From assembly GCF_002775205.1 (NCBI RefSeq), contig NC_036450.1, positions 11,985,479-12,049,478 of the forward strand: a DNA stretch of 64,000 nt, given 5' to 3'. Made by a program: the position numbers and the translations under genes. Within the stretch, counting starts at the first letter, position 1. Each line of letters begins with the position of its first letter. Source of the DNA: Xiphophorus maculatus. Its lineage: Eukaryota; Chordata; Actinopteri; Cyprinodontiformes; Poeciliidae. The notes under the pieces were generated by a model. It saw only the letters and a program-made list of their open reading frames with translations. It ran no database searches and was not told where the DNA came from. This document shows, piece by piece, positions 1 through 9,900 of the stretch.

Positions 1-155
1 AGTTGTAATCAATATCTAACTGTTTTTCTTCTGTTCTGTTGTATTTAATAGTTTCTTTTATTCATGTTTCATTCCTTTAAAATGGACCTGGACTCATCAG
101 AATCTTGCAAATGTCCTGGGAACGTCTGTAGCTGACAAGTTGTTGGAAAGCAAAT

Positions 156-243
156 ATGTCTCTGCCATTGTCCTTGCTGATATGTCTGTCAGTCTTCCAG
201 CTGTGTTTGGGAGCTCAGCCTGAGAAGAGATTCCTTACAAAAC
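156..243 (+). CDS. Orphan signal-peptide exon (candidate first exon)
   Basis: An ATG opens a 29-codon reading frame starting MSLPLSLLICLSVFQLCLGA, a good secretory signal peptide with a likely cleavage after the LGA stretch. It ends at a strong donor (AAAC then gtaagt) in phase 1. No partner exon with a recognisable domain is visible before 2645. The cystatin-like gene downstream has its own signal-peptide exon, but its second exon also starts in phase 1, so this could be an alternative first exon of that gene. It could equally be the first exon of a small secreted gene whose remaining exons were lost or lie in the transposon-containing stretch that follows. I do not recognise the family. What is seen is the signal peptide and donor; expression is unknown. 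Confidence 0.35.
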
Positions 244-358
244 GTAAGTAGAGATATAGATGCAATGTGTTCTGAATAGACCTGTTTAGTTATGTAACAC
301 AATAAAGTGGTGAAATGTAAGCATTTCAAAACTAAGTTTAGAGTTTGATGAGTTTTAC

Positions 359-560
359 CTGTTCAGCCATGAACATTAACAAAGCACAATTACAAATTAC
401 AAAAAACGCTACAACATTAACAAAACGGAAGAGGTATATCCCAGTGAGACTTGAGAAATCGCTGATTGGACAACAGGTAGGAATACGTATACGCTGAGTC
501 CTACTTACGTCGCCGCCATCTTGAAAGTGGCAGTGGAGAGAACGTGCTGTGTGGACTAGT
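359..560. repeat. Left arm of inverted repeat pair
   Basis: The reverse complement of this stretch aligns with about 2225-2420. Shared blocks include GTCCAATCA, ATACCT, TTCGTTTTGTTAATGT, AATTTGTAATTGTGCTTT and CTTTCAA-ATGGCGG. The two arms lie about 1.7 kb apart in opposite orientation. This fits two inverted copies of one short element, or the diverged ends of one larger element. No transposase frame is visible between them. Confidence 0.6.
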
Positions 561-1628
561 TTCAACCATTTTACAGTACAAAGTGTACCCACTGCCTTTA
601 TCCTTCGCAGGTAAGAATTAAAGATAATAGTAACGTGAATTTACGAGCATAATTTCTTGACTTTATGGCTCGTACTGTGCATTTCCGTGGTGAAACAAAC
701 TTCTAAACAACAGAGAAGTATTTCCTTTGTAACTAAATTGCCCCAGTTACCTACTCTGATGTTTTTTATTTTTAGTTTAGCTAACGTTTTTTTATACTGT
801 GTTGTTTTTCTAAAGAGAGAGGCAATTAGAAACCTGCAACGAGCGCTTTTGCCGTTTGTGTATTGTTGCCATGGATAAGTAGAAGCTTGCAAGACAAGTT
901 GCGGTTTGTCTGTGGTCAAACATGGTTACTTTAAGGTACTGTGAAAGTCAGCAGAAAAAGACGAAAAACTAATTTGAGTCTTGTTTTCTTCTCAATGTCT
1001 TCCAATCAAAACCAAAAATACAATGTAGGACAACCGTTGGTGTCTTCTCACCTCACATCCTCCCCTTCATAATAAGAGTATACATTCGGGTGTGAAATAT
1101 TTACATTGTATCCACCACAGTACGTCAGTTGTCTGTAAGATGTTTCTTATAATTTATGTAGATTAAAATAATTGGTTTGATATAAGAGCGAACCTGAAAG
1201 TTCATTAATCCAGAGAGCAGTGCGGAGACCCGGGGATTTCGTCAGGACAGGTCCATAAAGATCAGAGCTTTAGCTGTTTTTCTTCAGACTTCTGTCTGAC
1301 AGGTCATCTCCACAATGTCTGTGTTTAGATGCTAAGTCAATGAATGCCCCGATATGGTGATGATATATTTTTTTTGTCTGAATGTGAATGAATCAGGGAT
1401 GTATTTTCTATTACACTGTTAAATCATTTTTATCATTCGCCTTAACCTGTGGCTGGCCAGATGTCTCAGAAGGCCCAGTCACTGAATTGCTCCCAGCTTG
1501 ACCAGCAGACTGAACCCCTGCCTGTACAATATAAATAAATTTGTAATGCACTGTAGACTTCTTTCTTTCATTTTTTGTGTATTTTAAGTGAAATATCTCA
1601 ATTTGAACCAACCAACCAACCAACCAAC

Positions 1629-1730
1629 ACCCTTGTCCCTAGTGGGGTCAGGAGGGGTGCTGGTGCTTATCTCCAGCTAACGTTCTGGGCGAGAGGCGGG
1701 GTACACCCTGGACAGGTCGCCAGTATTATG
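1629..1730. repeat. Interspersed repeat fragment (GGCGGGGTACACCCTGGAC type)
   Basis: The stretch holds GAGAGGCGGGGTACACCCTG followed by GACAGGTCGCCAG, a motif I recognise as very frequent in teleost genomes as part of a dispersed repeat. No coding potential is seen. The surrounding 244-2640 stretch otherwise holds only AT-rich sequence and the inverted repeat pair. Confidence 0.45.
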
Positions 1731-2224
1731 ACAGTTTAAGAAATTAAAAATAATTTAGTCTGTTAGATTTTGTTCACACTACTGACTAGAGCACAGTTGA
1801 CATATTACACTGTAATAAATATATTTTTTTAAAGTACAAATATGTAGCTAAAGATTGACAACTACTATCAAAGTTTGTCTTTTTAATAAAATGCTTAAAA
1901 ATGTTAATGAAGTTGCGTTTTTTTTATTCATATCTTGAATTTGCAAATGCACATTGATTTATGGAATTGTGTTAATATGTTCATGAATACACCACTGTAA
2001 AGGTGTGTGTGTGTGTTCATCAATTAAAACAATTTATCAGAATCAGCTGTATCAAATGTAATTATTGTGCCCCAAAACAATTAAATAATCACATCAAAAA
2101 GTTTGAAATGTTGTTCTTAGTTGTTTTTTTTTCTTTATTCCTAAATATAATAGTGTCACTGACATAATCGGTTGTGTCAGTGATATTCATTAACTTAAAA
2201 TACTTTGCAGAACGGCACTTTAGA

Positions 2225-2420
2225 GAGTTCGGCCCATTTAGTTGTAATAGCTTTCAATATGGCGGACGCTATAGGGTATTACAACAACGGGCTGACAACT
2301 GTCGTCCAATCAACGATATTTCAGGTCTCCAACTTGGACATACCTTGTTCGTTTTGTTAATGTCGTGGTGTTTTTGAATTTGTAATTGTGCTTTCTTAAT
2401 GTTGTTGTGTTTTATAATTT
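2225..2420. repeat. Right arm of inverted repeat pair
   Basis: This is homologous, in opposite orientation, to 359-560. The match is imperfect, so the insertion is not recent. It ends about 220 bp upstream of the cystatin-like start codon, so it may contribute to that gene's upstream region. Confidence 0.6.
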
Positions 2421-2644
2421 GTTGAAGTGGTTTGCACCTCTGGGCCACAGTAAAAAAAAAAGGGGTAAAATAACTGGAAACATTCTCATCGGAAACAATC
2501 AAAACACTCTATTAGAAAGTTTACAATTCTCCTGTAGCTCCGATAGTTTGTTTATGGTTGTTGTCCTGCTGTAAGGTGACGGTTTTAAATTTCCTGTTTC
2601 ATTGTCCTGTGATGTGAAATAAAGCCACTGTACTGCTGATCAGA

Positions 2645-3275
2645 ATGGGCAGAATGATAAGACTCCTTCTTGCCTTTTCTTTGACCCTGCAAACGGATTC
2701 TGGTGAACAGTTTTTGTCACTATTCTGTGATTTTGTTTAAATGTTTACTGATAAAAGTGCATCTTTTAGAGCATTGGTCTGAAAAACCTACTGAGTCAGA
2801 AGATGTTCAGAAGGCCGTTGAATTTGCTGTGGAAAGGTTCAACAAAAAAGCAAAGGGCAAGATGTTCTTCAAGCTGGTCTCAATTAACAGTGCTAAATCC
2901 CAGGTTGGACTGATCTTTCTTAAAACAAATTAATGTACCGTATCTAAACATACTTCCAATCACTGTTTTGTCTGGTTATTTCTGCAGGAAAGCAGTAAGA
3001 TCAAGTATAAAATCGACGCAGTCTTCGAAAGAACCAAATGTCCTGAGGGGAAAAACCATGATGTGAAAAGCTGCATTTTGGAAAAACAGGTAAATCTGTT
3101 CACCCTCTGTTCTTCATGTAACCATTAAGGAAAAGTTTCAATTTTCATTCAGCACTTATTGTCGTCTTCTCTTTCACAGCAACTATTGTGCCAATTTGTT
3201 GTGTCTTTGAACCCCCGCAAGAGCAAATATGACCTGAAATCCAAAAAATGCCACGAAGTTGCAGAGGAGGCTTAA
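2645..3275 (+). CDS. Secreted cystatin-like protein (degenerate inhibitor loops)
   Basis: Four coding exons: 2645-2702, 2770-2903, 2988-3089 and 3180-3275. All junctions are GT-AG and in phase, giving 129 residues. Exon 1 encodes a signal peptide (MGRMIRLLLAFSLTLQTDS). The mature part has the cystatin fold signature: the helix segment VQKAVEFAVERFNKK, and four cysteines in type-2 order (TKC, KSC, LLC, KKC), which in the family form two disulphides. The usual length is about 110-125 mature residues, so the gene looks complete. The protease-binding Q-x-V-x-G loop reads Q-E-S-S-K, and the second loop's Pro-Trp is replaced by Arg-Lys. Classical inhibition of papain-like cysteine proteases is therefore doubtful. 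A separate signal exon before three cystatin exons resembles kininogen-type organisation. Assignment to a named cystatin is not possible from sequence reading alone. Confidence 0.8.
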
Positions 3276-3421
3276 TTCTTTTTTTACAGTGTCAAGATAA
3301 CCTGAGATCATCCCATTACTTCCATGCTGAAGATTTTAGGTTAACAGTCACAATACATGAAGTTACATTTATAATTAATTACACAAAGTAGCATCTATAA
3401 CTAGGGGTAAAATCAAACTTC

Positions 3422-3427
3422 AATAAA
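3422..3427 (+). terminator. Polyadenylation signal AATAAA, cystatin-like gene
   Basis: A canonical AATAAA lies 147 bp after the stop codon of the cystatin-like gene, followed within about 20 bases by GT-rich sequence (gaggttgtgtgtttc). This fits a compact 3' UTR. Confidence 0.55.
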
Positions 3428-3517
3428 ATCAGTGAGGTTGTGTGTTTCTTTTGTCTCATGCAAACTTTACTTTTAAATTCTATTTCTTTTTTAATTTAAT
3501 CATAAAAAATCATACTC

Positions 3518-3521
<4 letters not shown>

Positions 3522-3564
<43 letters not shown>
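3522..3564. repeat. (GA)n microsatellite
   Basis: A pure AG/GA dinucleotide run of about 43 bases lies in the spacer between the convergent cystatin-like and rassf6 genes. The rest of 3430-4830 is AT-rich with no exon-like signal. Confidence 0.95.
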
Positions 3565-3567
<3 letters not shown>

Positions 3568-4832
3568 TTGCCAGGCCATGACACAGGAACAGCAGGCTTT
3601 CTGATAAGATGAAGAAAGTTTCCAGCCTGCAGATTTATAGAAATACACGACACTATTCCTTATTTCAATGCAAGAAAGTTTTAAATAATACATTTTTATC
3701 AAATTGAGTAAATGAACAACTGTAACTTTAGTTTCAAATAATAAGAATAATATATGATTCTGTTTTTTTTTCAGAAGAACACCTGCAATTACTCACATTA
3801 TTATTAGAATACGAGTAACTAATAAAGCACGTTTATCATAATATATATGACTGCTAAATCAGAAGCTAGAGAGGTTATAGATGTGATTTTCATAATGAAC
3901 TTGAAATGATGTAAAATGTGTAACTGCATTTAGATATCACTGATGTTGTGTTGGAGGCAGTTTTTAACTTTTTTAAGTTAACCCAACTTCAATTAGGCAC
4001 AATAAAATTAATATTGTCTATCAATTGTCTGTAATGAAATTCATGCATATTGAACGTCTTCTGTTGTTTCTAAGATCAAAAACAAAAGGACAGCACAAGA
4101 AACAGGAAAAATATGATTTTAGTCATGGAGATTCTTTTCAGATGTTCATCACCTAAATCAGCGTCTCTGGATCTTTACCAGAACGTAAAGCCACACTGTA
4201 TTTTTCCATTTCTCACAGAAGAGTGAGCTCCTGATTCCATGTTTAAATATCTATCTGGTTTCATGGTGACTAAATATAATTCATATTGGTTAAAATGTTG
4301 GGGGAAAATTATCCTCACTGTTTTATAACATGAGGTTGTCGGGCAGGCAGTTTTAAAATTGTTTCTCTTTGTTGCTCAATGGATACTTTTCAGATTTCTA
4401 CTTTAAAAGTTCTGGAAGACCATATCTGTTTTCTTTCCACTTTATCTTTCCACTTTTGCTACTTTGTGAATAAATTGCTTAAACTCCCAACGTCACACTG
4501 TAGTTTGTTACTGTGATGTGATTAAACCTGTAAATGTTCCACAGATGTTAATGCAAGATTAACTATGTGGACAGAAGGAAGTGCTGCGGTATCTATGAAA
4601 ATGTTAAGGCATTGTGGAAGTAAAAATACTTTGAATAAATACAAATCAGCAAATGTTTTCATTACAACAAAATACACAAACAGATTTGTGATGTTTGGTA
4701 CGTTACAGTCTTACACTGACAATGTTTACCTCATTTCAGCATTTATCTACTCTACTTGTTTTACCGTTTGACTTTTAATGGCCTCTAAGCTTGTGAAACA
4801 CAAATACATAATACATGAAATGAATCATATAT

Positions 4833-4838
4833 TTTATT
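4833..4838 (-). terminator. Possible rassf6 polyadenylation signal
   Basis: TTTATT on the plus strand reads AATAAA on the minus strand, about 470 bp past the rassf6 stop codon. Similar AT-rich hexamers are common here, so this is only a candidate for the 3' end. Confidence 0.25.
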
Positions 4839-5307
4839 TTACCAGACAGAGATGTGAAACCTTCTAAATTCCACACAAATCTTTAATGAAATTTTTATGA
4901 CACCTAATCTTCATCTGTTCTACCTGATAAATACTGACCGATTCTAATATAAATTTGTGGTGTGCTATCTGTATTTAAACTTAGAGAAGTAACAACACAA
5001 AAAGGTTATATTTGTCACTTTTTAATTCAGCAAGTCTCTGAAATAAACACATTTGCAACAAAATGTATGACTGAATACTTCACAGTTTTTCTTAAAAAAA
5101 ACCTCAAGTTTATGGAAAAGAGCTGTAAATTTGAATTGTTCTTTAGGACAAAACAGAATTCTGTACAGTATCATATGTGTTTTTTTTATGTTTTTTTTCC
5201 CCCAAACTCCTTTTCATAGCCTAAATGTTATGAATAAGAAAACGTTTTTCAGATGTTTAGAGTTCCTCAGAGATACTTTTTCTTCCTTTCACTGAGTTCA
5301 GAAGTGG

Positions 5308-8300
5308 TCAGACACTGGTCTCAATGTGAGGGGACGTCTTAAAGCTCAGCATATGAGACAGCAGTCTGTGCTGGTGTTGGTACCTGACACAAACACAAAT
5401 GGAGGAAAGTTATCAGTAAAAATTAAGAGAATCAAAAAACTTGCAAGTTAAAATGATGCCTGGCCCCACCTAGAGGCCAAACAATGTAACTGCACTTTTA
5501 AGCACATCTGTGAGAGACAGATGAAAATATTAATGCAGTGTCGATGGAGCACTTGTAAAGTTAAGGATTTTTCAAAATAATACCCCAGTGGCAACATAAA
5601 TCATTTTTGTGAATAAAATCGCCCTCTTACTTGTTGATGACCCTTTGAATCTCTCTGTTTTCCTCCTCTCTGAGTTTGAGCAGAAACTGATCCAAGATGG
5701 GTAGCTCCAAGTTCAGATACTGAGCAACCTGAACACAGGAAAGAGGAAACTTGATGTTTAAAGAAAAATATGACTGACTTTCACTCAAATATAGCTTTAA
5801 TATTGAATAAAATGTAAAATATTTTACAATAATTAATACACTAAGAGTTAAAAAAGGTAAGGCAAGTCTGTAAATCTGTGACCCAAAGGTGGACTTTGAT
5901 GAACTGTTTTGCAAGATATGCAGTCAGCAGACTAGAAAACGTCCACTAATTTGTGCTAGAGGGAAGTTCAGACAAATTTGTTTGTTTTTTTACGTTAATA
6001 AATTTATCTTTTGTCTAAAGAATTCCCATTCAGATTTTTGGGACATCTAGGAAATTTATTGAACAGAGAAGAGAATGCAAGAATATCCTGTCTTATAGGA
6101 TCACTAAATTTTAGATTCCCAAATCTGGAACTAATTGACAACCTGTATTAAATTTTCATAAAGCAAATGGATGGTAGCAAACTGTGATCAACATAAAACA
6201 CTAATAAAAAAATAATGGATTACAGTCATGAAGCAGTTTTTATTTAACGAAAGATCAACATTAAATCTCATTGGCCAAAGCTGTAACTCACGTCATTGCT
6301 GACTTCTTCTTCATGCATGTCCATCAGGAATACCTTCATGATGTCATCAGAGGGACCCTGCAGGATTCGTTCCCACAGTGGATGATCTCTGTGACTCAGC
6401 TTTCGTTTTTCTAGGAAAAACAACAAGGACATTGGATCATCTTTACTCTTTTTCATTTATTCATTGGTTTCAGGTTGAACAGCTCAGCCTTACCTCCACT
6501 CTGGTGAACACAGTACAATGCAAACTCCTGGGGATCATTTTCTATCTGCATTACAGACAAATCAAAAGATAAACATTAGATAATTCAACATGTGGTCTGT
6601 TCACTATTTTCCTGACTGAGCAAAAACAAAAATGTGCTGTAAGAGCAAGTATTCTACACTTGCCTTGAACTTGTTTAGCAGCTGTTCGATGACTTGGTCT
6701 GTGGTCATCCTGCTAGAGATGCGAACTTTAGTTGAAGTGTCAAATGATGGAGTGAATATAGAGGTCTACAAAAGTCAATGAAAAAAAAAAGAGGTAGCTC
6801 AGGATTTCATGCGGGATAAGACTGGAAGCTCAGTTAGCCGTCTGTGTATTTCTTTTTCAGTTTGTCCTGTTGTAACATTTTGATTTTGTAGTTTTTTTCA
6901 AGGATAGTAAAGGAATTATCTCACTTCACTTAGTTTCCATTCATTTTACTTATTTTCCTTGATCAATATATATAACCATCTGCCTCTGTATGTAATGTTT
7001 AACTGTCCACTGTTTAACTAAAGATTAAGGGGAGGAGTAAGGCTATCCCTAGGCAACATTTCTGCTAAAACCACCAACATTTTGGAAATCTACAAAATAA
7101 CGACACAGAGTTTTATATTAAACATAAAATATTAACAGGCAAATTAACATAACATCACTAAAACACATTGAAAAATCCCATCAATGAATAAGTGGTGTGA
7201 GAAACCAGTGGACATAGTGTTAAAGTAAAAAAGGCTTCATTCAAGCCCCGTTACTTACTTTGTAGTTGTAAAAATGTCCGTTGATAGAAAAGCGATGCTG
7301 TTTTTCTTTCTCTCTTTGTGCTGCTGACTTGCCCCTGCCCTTCCTCCTCTTCACCAACGAGACATCGCTCATGCAGCGAACAAGGTTGGACTCTGGCTCC
7401 AGCTCAGGGCTCCTGTGCCTCATAGGACGCAGGGTGGCGGTCTCATAAACAGGAGGCCCTGTGGAACGTAAAAGCATCTTTTTCAATCCTACAAAAAAAA
7501 GGTTTTCTTCAAGCACCATTTAAGTGCAGAGAAAGTTATTTTTTCTTTTCTGTTGCAAAAAGTCAGTAAAAGGGCAAAGAAGGCCCCCAAGCTGTATGAA
7601 AACTTGTGAACCCACAATGACCAAAATAGCCAGCCTTTGGAAAACTTGGCAACCATTGCTTAACACAGTCTGCCATGTGTCCACAAAGGTAACCCTAAAT
7701 GCTAAAAGAAAGGCACATTTTAACGGTGCATGTTGTTTGGAAATAAAATCCTTTGAAATGACCACATAGGTAACACAGTTTAATAAGCGGTGAACCAAAA
7801 TTTCTCATATAAACAATTAAATCCTCAAATCGGGCAGCTGACAACAAAGGTCTCTTATTTTACTTTTAGTTTTATTTGTTACTGGTGCAATGTTTGGACC
7901 ATTCTGTTGCCTTTTGCAAACCAGGCACAATAATTTTGCCAGTTTTATAAGAAACATCTGCACACTCATGGCCCAAAAAGACCTGTATTATTGTAATTTG
8001 GTAAATAATGGCACTTGTAATCTAAATGTACATTAAAAGTGTCCGTTTTGCATTTAAAGTGTCATTATTTATCGAATAACACTCAATGATAACCAAAATA
8101 AATGTTCATGAAGACTTCATTTGATATGTCATGTTTATGACAGTGCACACCTCTTCAAATAAAGTGTTACCATAGAAACGTAAAACCCAACCTGGCAAAG
8201 GATCTTTGACGACTGTTTCCTGTGCTGCCTCTGTCTCTGCCATCTCATCTATTTGGTGAAGCTCACTGTATTCTCCCCATCGTGACATAGTGCTGCAAAG

Positions 8301-9581
8301 AGACAGGCCCAGGAAATGACATCACTAATAACAGAGTCCTGTAAAAGTTTTTTGCCTTTTCATGTAAACATTACTTGCCTTATAAACCTCAGGCTTTCAC
8401 AGTTTTAAATGAATATTTGTGTTAAAAAAAAATTATTAAAAGCTCTGAACCTTTTGCTCCCCAGAGGGCTGATTGGGCTGATGGGATCTAAAACATTTGA
8501 AACGAAAAATAAAAGAACAGGAGAAATCTGTAAGGGTGCTTTTATTTAGAAAGAAAGAAGAAAGTGGGAAAACATGGTGCTGGTGTGTAAAAGATCAAGA
8601 ATTAACCTGGTAGAGGATCTGTGAAGATTGTTTCCTGTGCTGCCTCTGGCTCCTTTATCTGGTGAACCTCACTGCATTCTCCCCATCGTGACATAGTACT
8701 ACACAGAAACACATCCAGGAAATGACATCAGTCCACAGTCATACAAAGGTTTTTACCTTTCCATGTGAAAATTATCAAAGTTTAAAAAAAAAAACAAAAC
8801 CTTTTGCTCCCAAGAGGGCTGTTTTGACTGGTGGGATCAGCTGAAGTTGGAGACTGAAGGGGAAGAATCTGTTTGTCATCCTGTATCTTCAGTCTGATTG
8901 GTCGTCGTACTCCCCAGGAGATGTTCAGAAAGCCCTCCACTATCACCTGCCCACCATGCCCCTGTTACACAGACACGTGTGATGTTGCTCACATCCTTCT
9001 GTAGGGCTCATTTAGTTATCCTTCAACTATTCTCACAAACCAGAAGCAATTTAAAACGCTGTGCCTCGCACCTGAGAATAGGTGAGATGCAGCTGAGTCT
9101 GGTCCTTCAGGTAACAGTTGTAGGTGTTCAAAAGTGACAAAAACCCTGCTCTGAAATGAACAAATAAATGAAATATGTTGCACAGAAAAATAAAGAACAG
9201 AGAAATGCAACATCCTTGCGAAAGTATTCATGTCCATTGACTTTTTTCCCCCCACATTTCTACATGTTGCAATCAAATACATGCAACACTTCTCAGATGT
9301 GTTTGTTTATAAACACTTTTTTCCCTTCCAACACTTCAAGATGCATCTGACGAAATGTGAAAATCTTGGTCAAGGGATCTGAATACTTTTACAAGAGACT
9401 GTAAACGGGAAATGTTTTTAGTGAGTTTTTTTTTTTTTTTTTTTGTGGAATTACGATGTTTTCCAGAAAAATATCAGAAACATAGACAAAACAAAAAAAT
9501 AAAAGAGAAAGCCCTGAATCACCTAGACAGCGCCCTCCCGCTGCCTGCTTGGATCACTGCAGGCAGAGGAGCTTTGTTCAT
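5308..9581 (-). CDS. rassf6: Ras association domain family member 6
   Basis: Twelve coding exons, read right to left: 9581-9523, 9150-9072, 8961-8801, 8698-8607, 8487-8451, 8292-8192, 7458-7259, 6765-6664, 6545-6494, 6410-6292, 5728-5631 and 5383-5308. All phases agree and give about 391 residues. Landmarks are [12 protein letters not shown] (about 25-36), [18 protein letters not shown] (twice), [12 protein letters not shown], the Ras-association domain (about 235-334, with [16 protein letters not shown]), and the SARAH helix (about 335-385), which in this family pairs with MST kinases. MSRWGE and the C-terminal ETSV match RASSF6 (human MTRWGE, ETTV) better than RASSF2 or RASSF4. The protein is a non-enzymatic cytoplasmic scaffold in apoptosis and Hippo signalling. 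Oddities are an in-frame tandem duplication of 43 residues, a GC donor after 6664, and a 5' UTR split by introns. The start is the first in-frame ATG in the exon that joins to 9150. Confidence 0.9.
8192..8292 (-). CDS. rassf6: rassf6 exon 6: second copy of duplicated MSRWGE exon
   Basis: A 101-nt exon encoding [16 protein letters not shown], then [16 protein letters not shown] with small differences from the first copy. It splices in phase to [12 protein letters not shown] at 7458. It is three codons longer than its paralogue at 8607-8698. Confidence 0.85.
8451..8487 (-). CDS. rassf6: rassf6 exon 5: partial copy of the end of exon 3
   Basis: A 37-nt exon encoding [12 protein letters not shown]. 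It parallels the last codons of the 8801-8961 exon ([12 protein letters not shown]) and has the same AAAAG-gtt donor context. Its acceptor (caaatgttttag) sits where the parent copy is still exonic, suggesting that only the 3' part of the copied exon kept or gained splice signals. Together with 8607-8698 it adds 129 nt, exactly 43 codons. Confidence 0.7.
8607..8698 (-). CDS. rassf6: rassf6 exon 4: first copy of duplicated MSRWGE exon
   Basis: A 92-nt exon with acceptor gtttctgtgtag and donor CCAG-gttaat. It encodes [16 protein letters not shown], then [13 protein letters not shown]. It enters with one base of a split codon and leaves with one. The exon at 8192-8292 is its paralogue in the same phase. 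Confidence 0.8.
9213..9403. mobile_element. Internally deleted Tc1-like element
   Basis: The left end reads CCTTGCGAAAGTATTCATG and the right end reads GGATCTGAATACTTTTACA with GAGACTGTA, the familiar paired termini of Tc1/mariner-type elements in teleosts. Only about 190 bp remain and there is no transposase frame. It lies in the rassf6 intron between the start-codon exon and the exon at 9150. Confidence 0.65.
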
Positions 9582-9583
9582 CT

Positions 9584-9900
9584 CTGTTCAGCTACTGCAG
9601 AGAAAAAAAACAACAGGATCAACTGTGATCACTTGTTAGTACAAATACAGAGCAGTCATGCTGAATCCTAAAGCGTCAAGCAGTATACAACACAAAACCT
9701 GTGGAACGACAATGCTAAAACTGGTCTTCCTGCACTTGTACAACCATTGTAGTGTCAATCCTTTCAAAATGCTACTAGAAAATAAAAGTCTTACCCGCTC
9801 CGACATTGAAAATCTGAGATAACCTCTTGATTTTGTCTTTGTCCCAGTCGATTTCTTCTTTCTGTGCTTTTAAAAAAAGATTTCCAGCTCTTTCTTTCTC
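9584..9900 (-). promoter_or_regulatory. rassf6: rassf6 5' UTR exons with a four-codon uORF
   Basis: On the minus strand an exon ending at 9795 (TCGGAGCGG then gtaaga) has no long coding frame. It can join the exon starting at 9594, 13 bases upstream of the rassf6 start codon. The upstream exon holds an ATG at 9806 that reads MSER, then a stop completed by the TAG opening the next exon. This short uORF could dampen translation; that is inference. The transcription start is not resolved. Confidence 0.4.

Noticed and set aside
7520..7798. 92-codon frames on both strands within a rassf6 intron
   Set aside because: They lie between well-supported exons, have no domain similarity and are not bounded by compatible splice sites.
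8946..8961. Acceptor for rassf6 exon 3 at ggtgggcag (exon start 8946)
   Set aside because: It lacks a pyrimidine tract. The acceptor ending taacag (exon start 8961) is better and gives [13 protein letters not shown], which aligns with the family without a gap.
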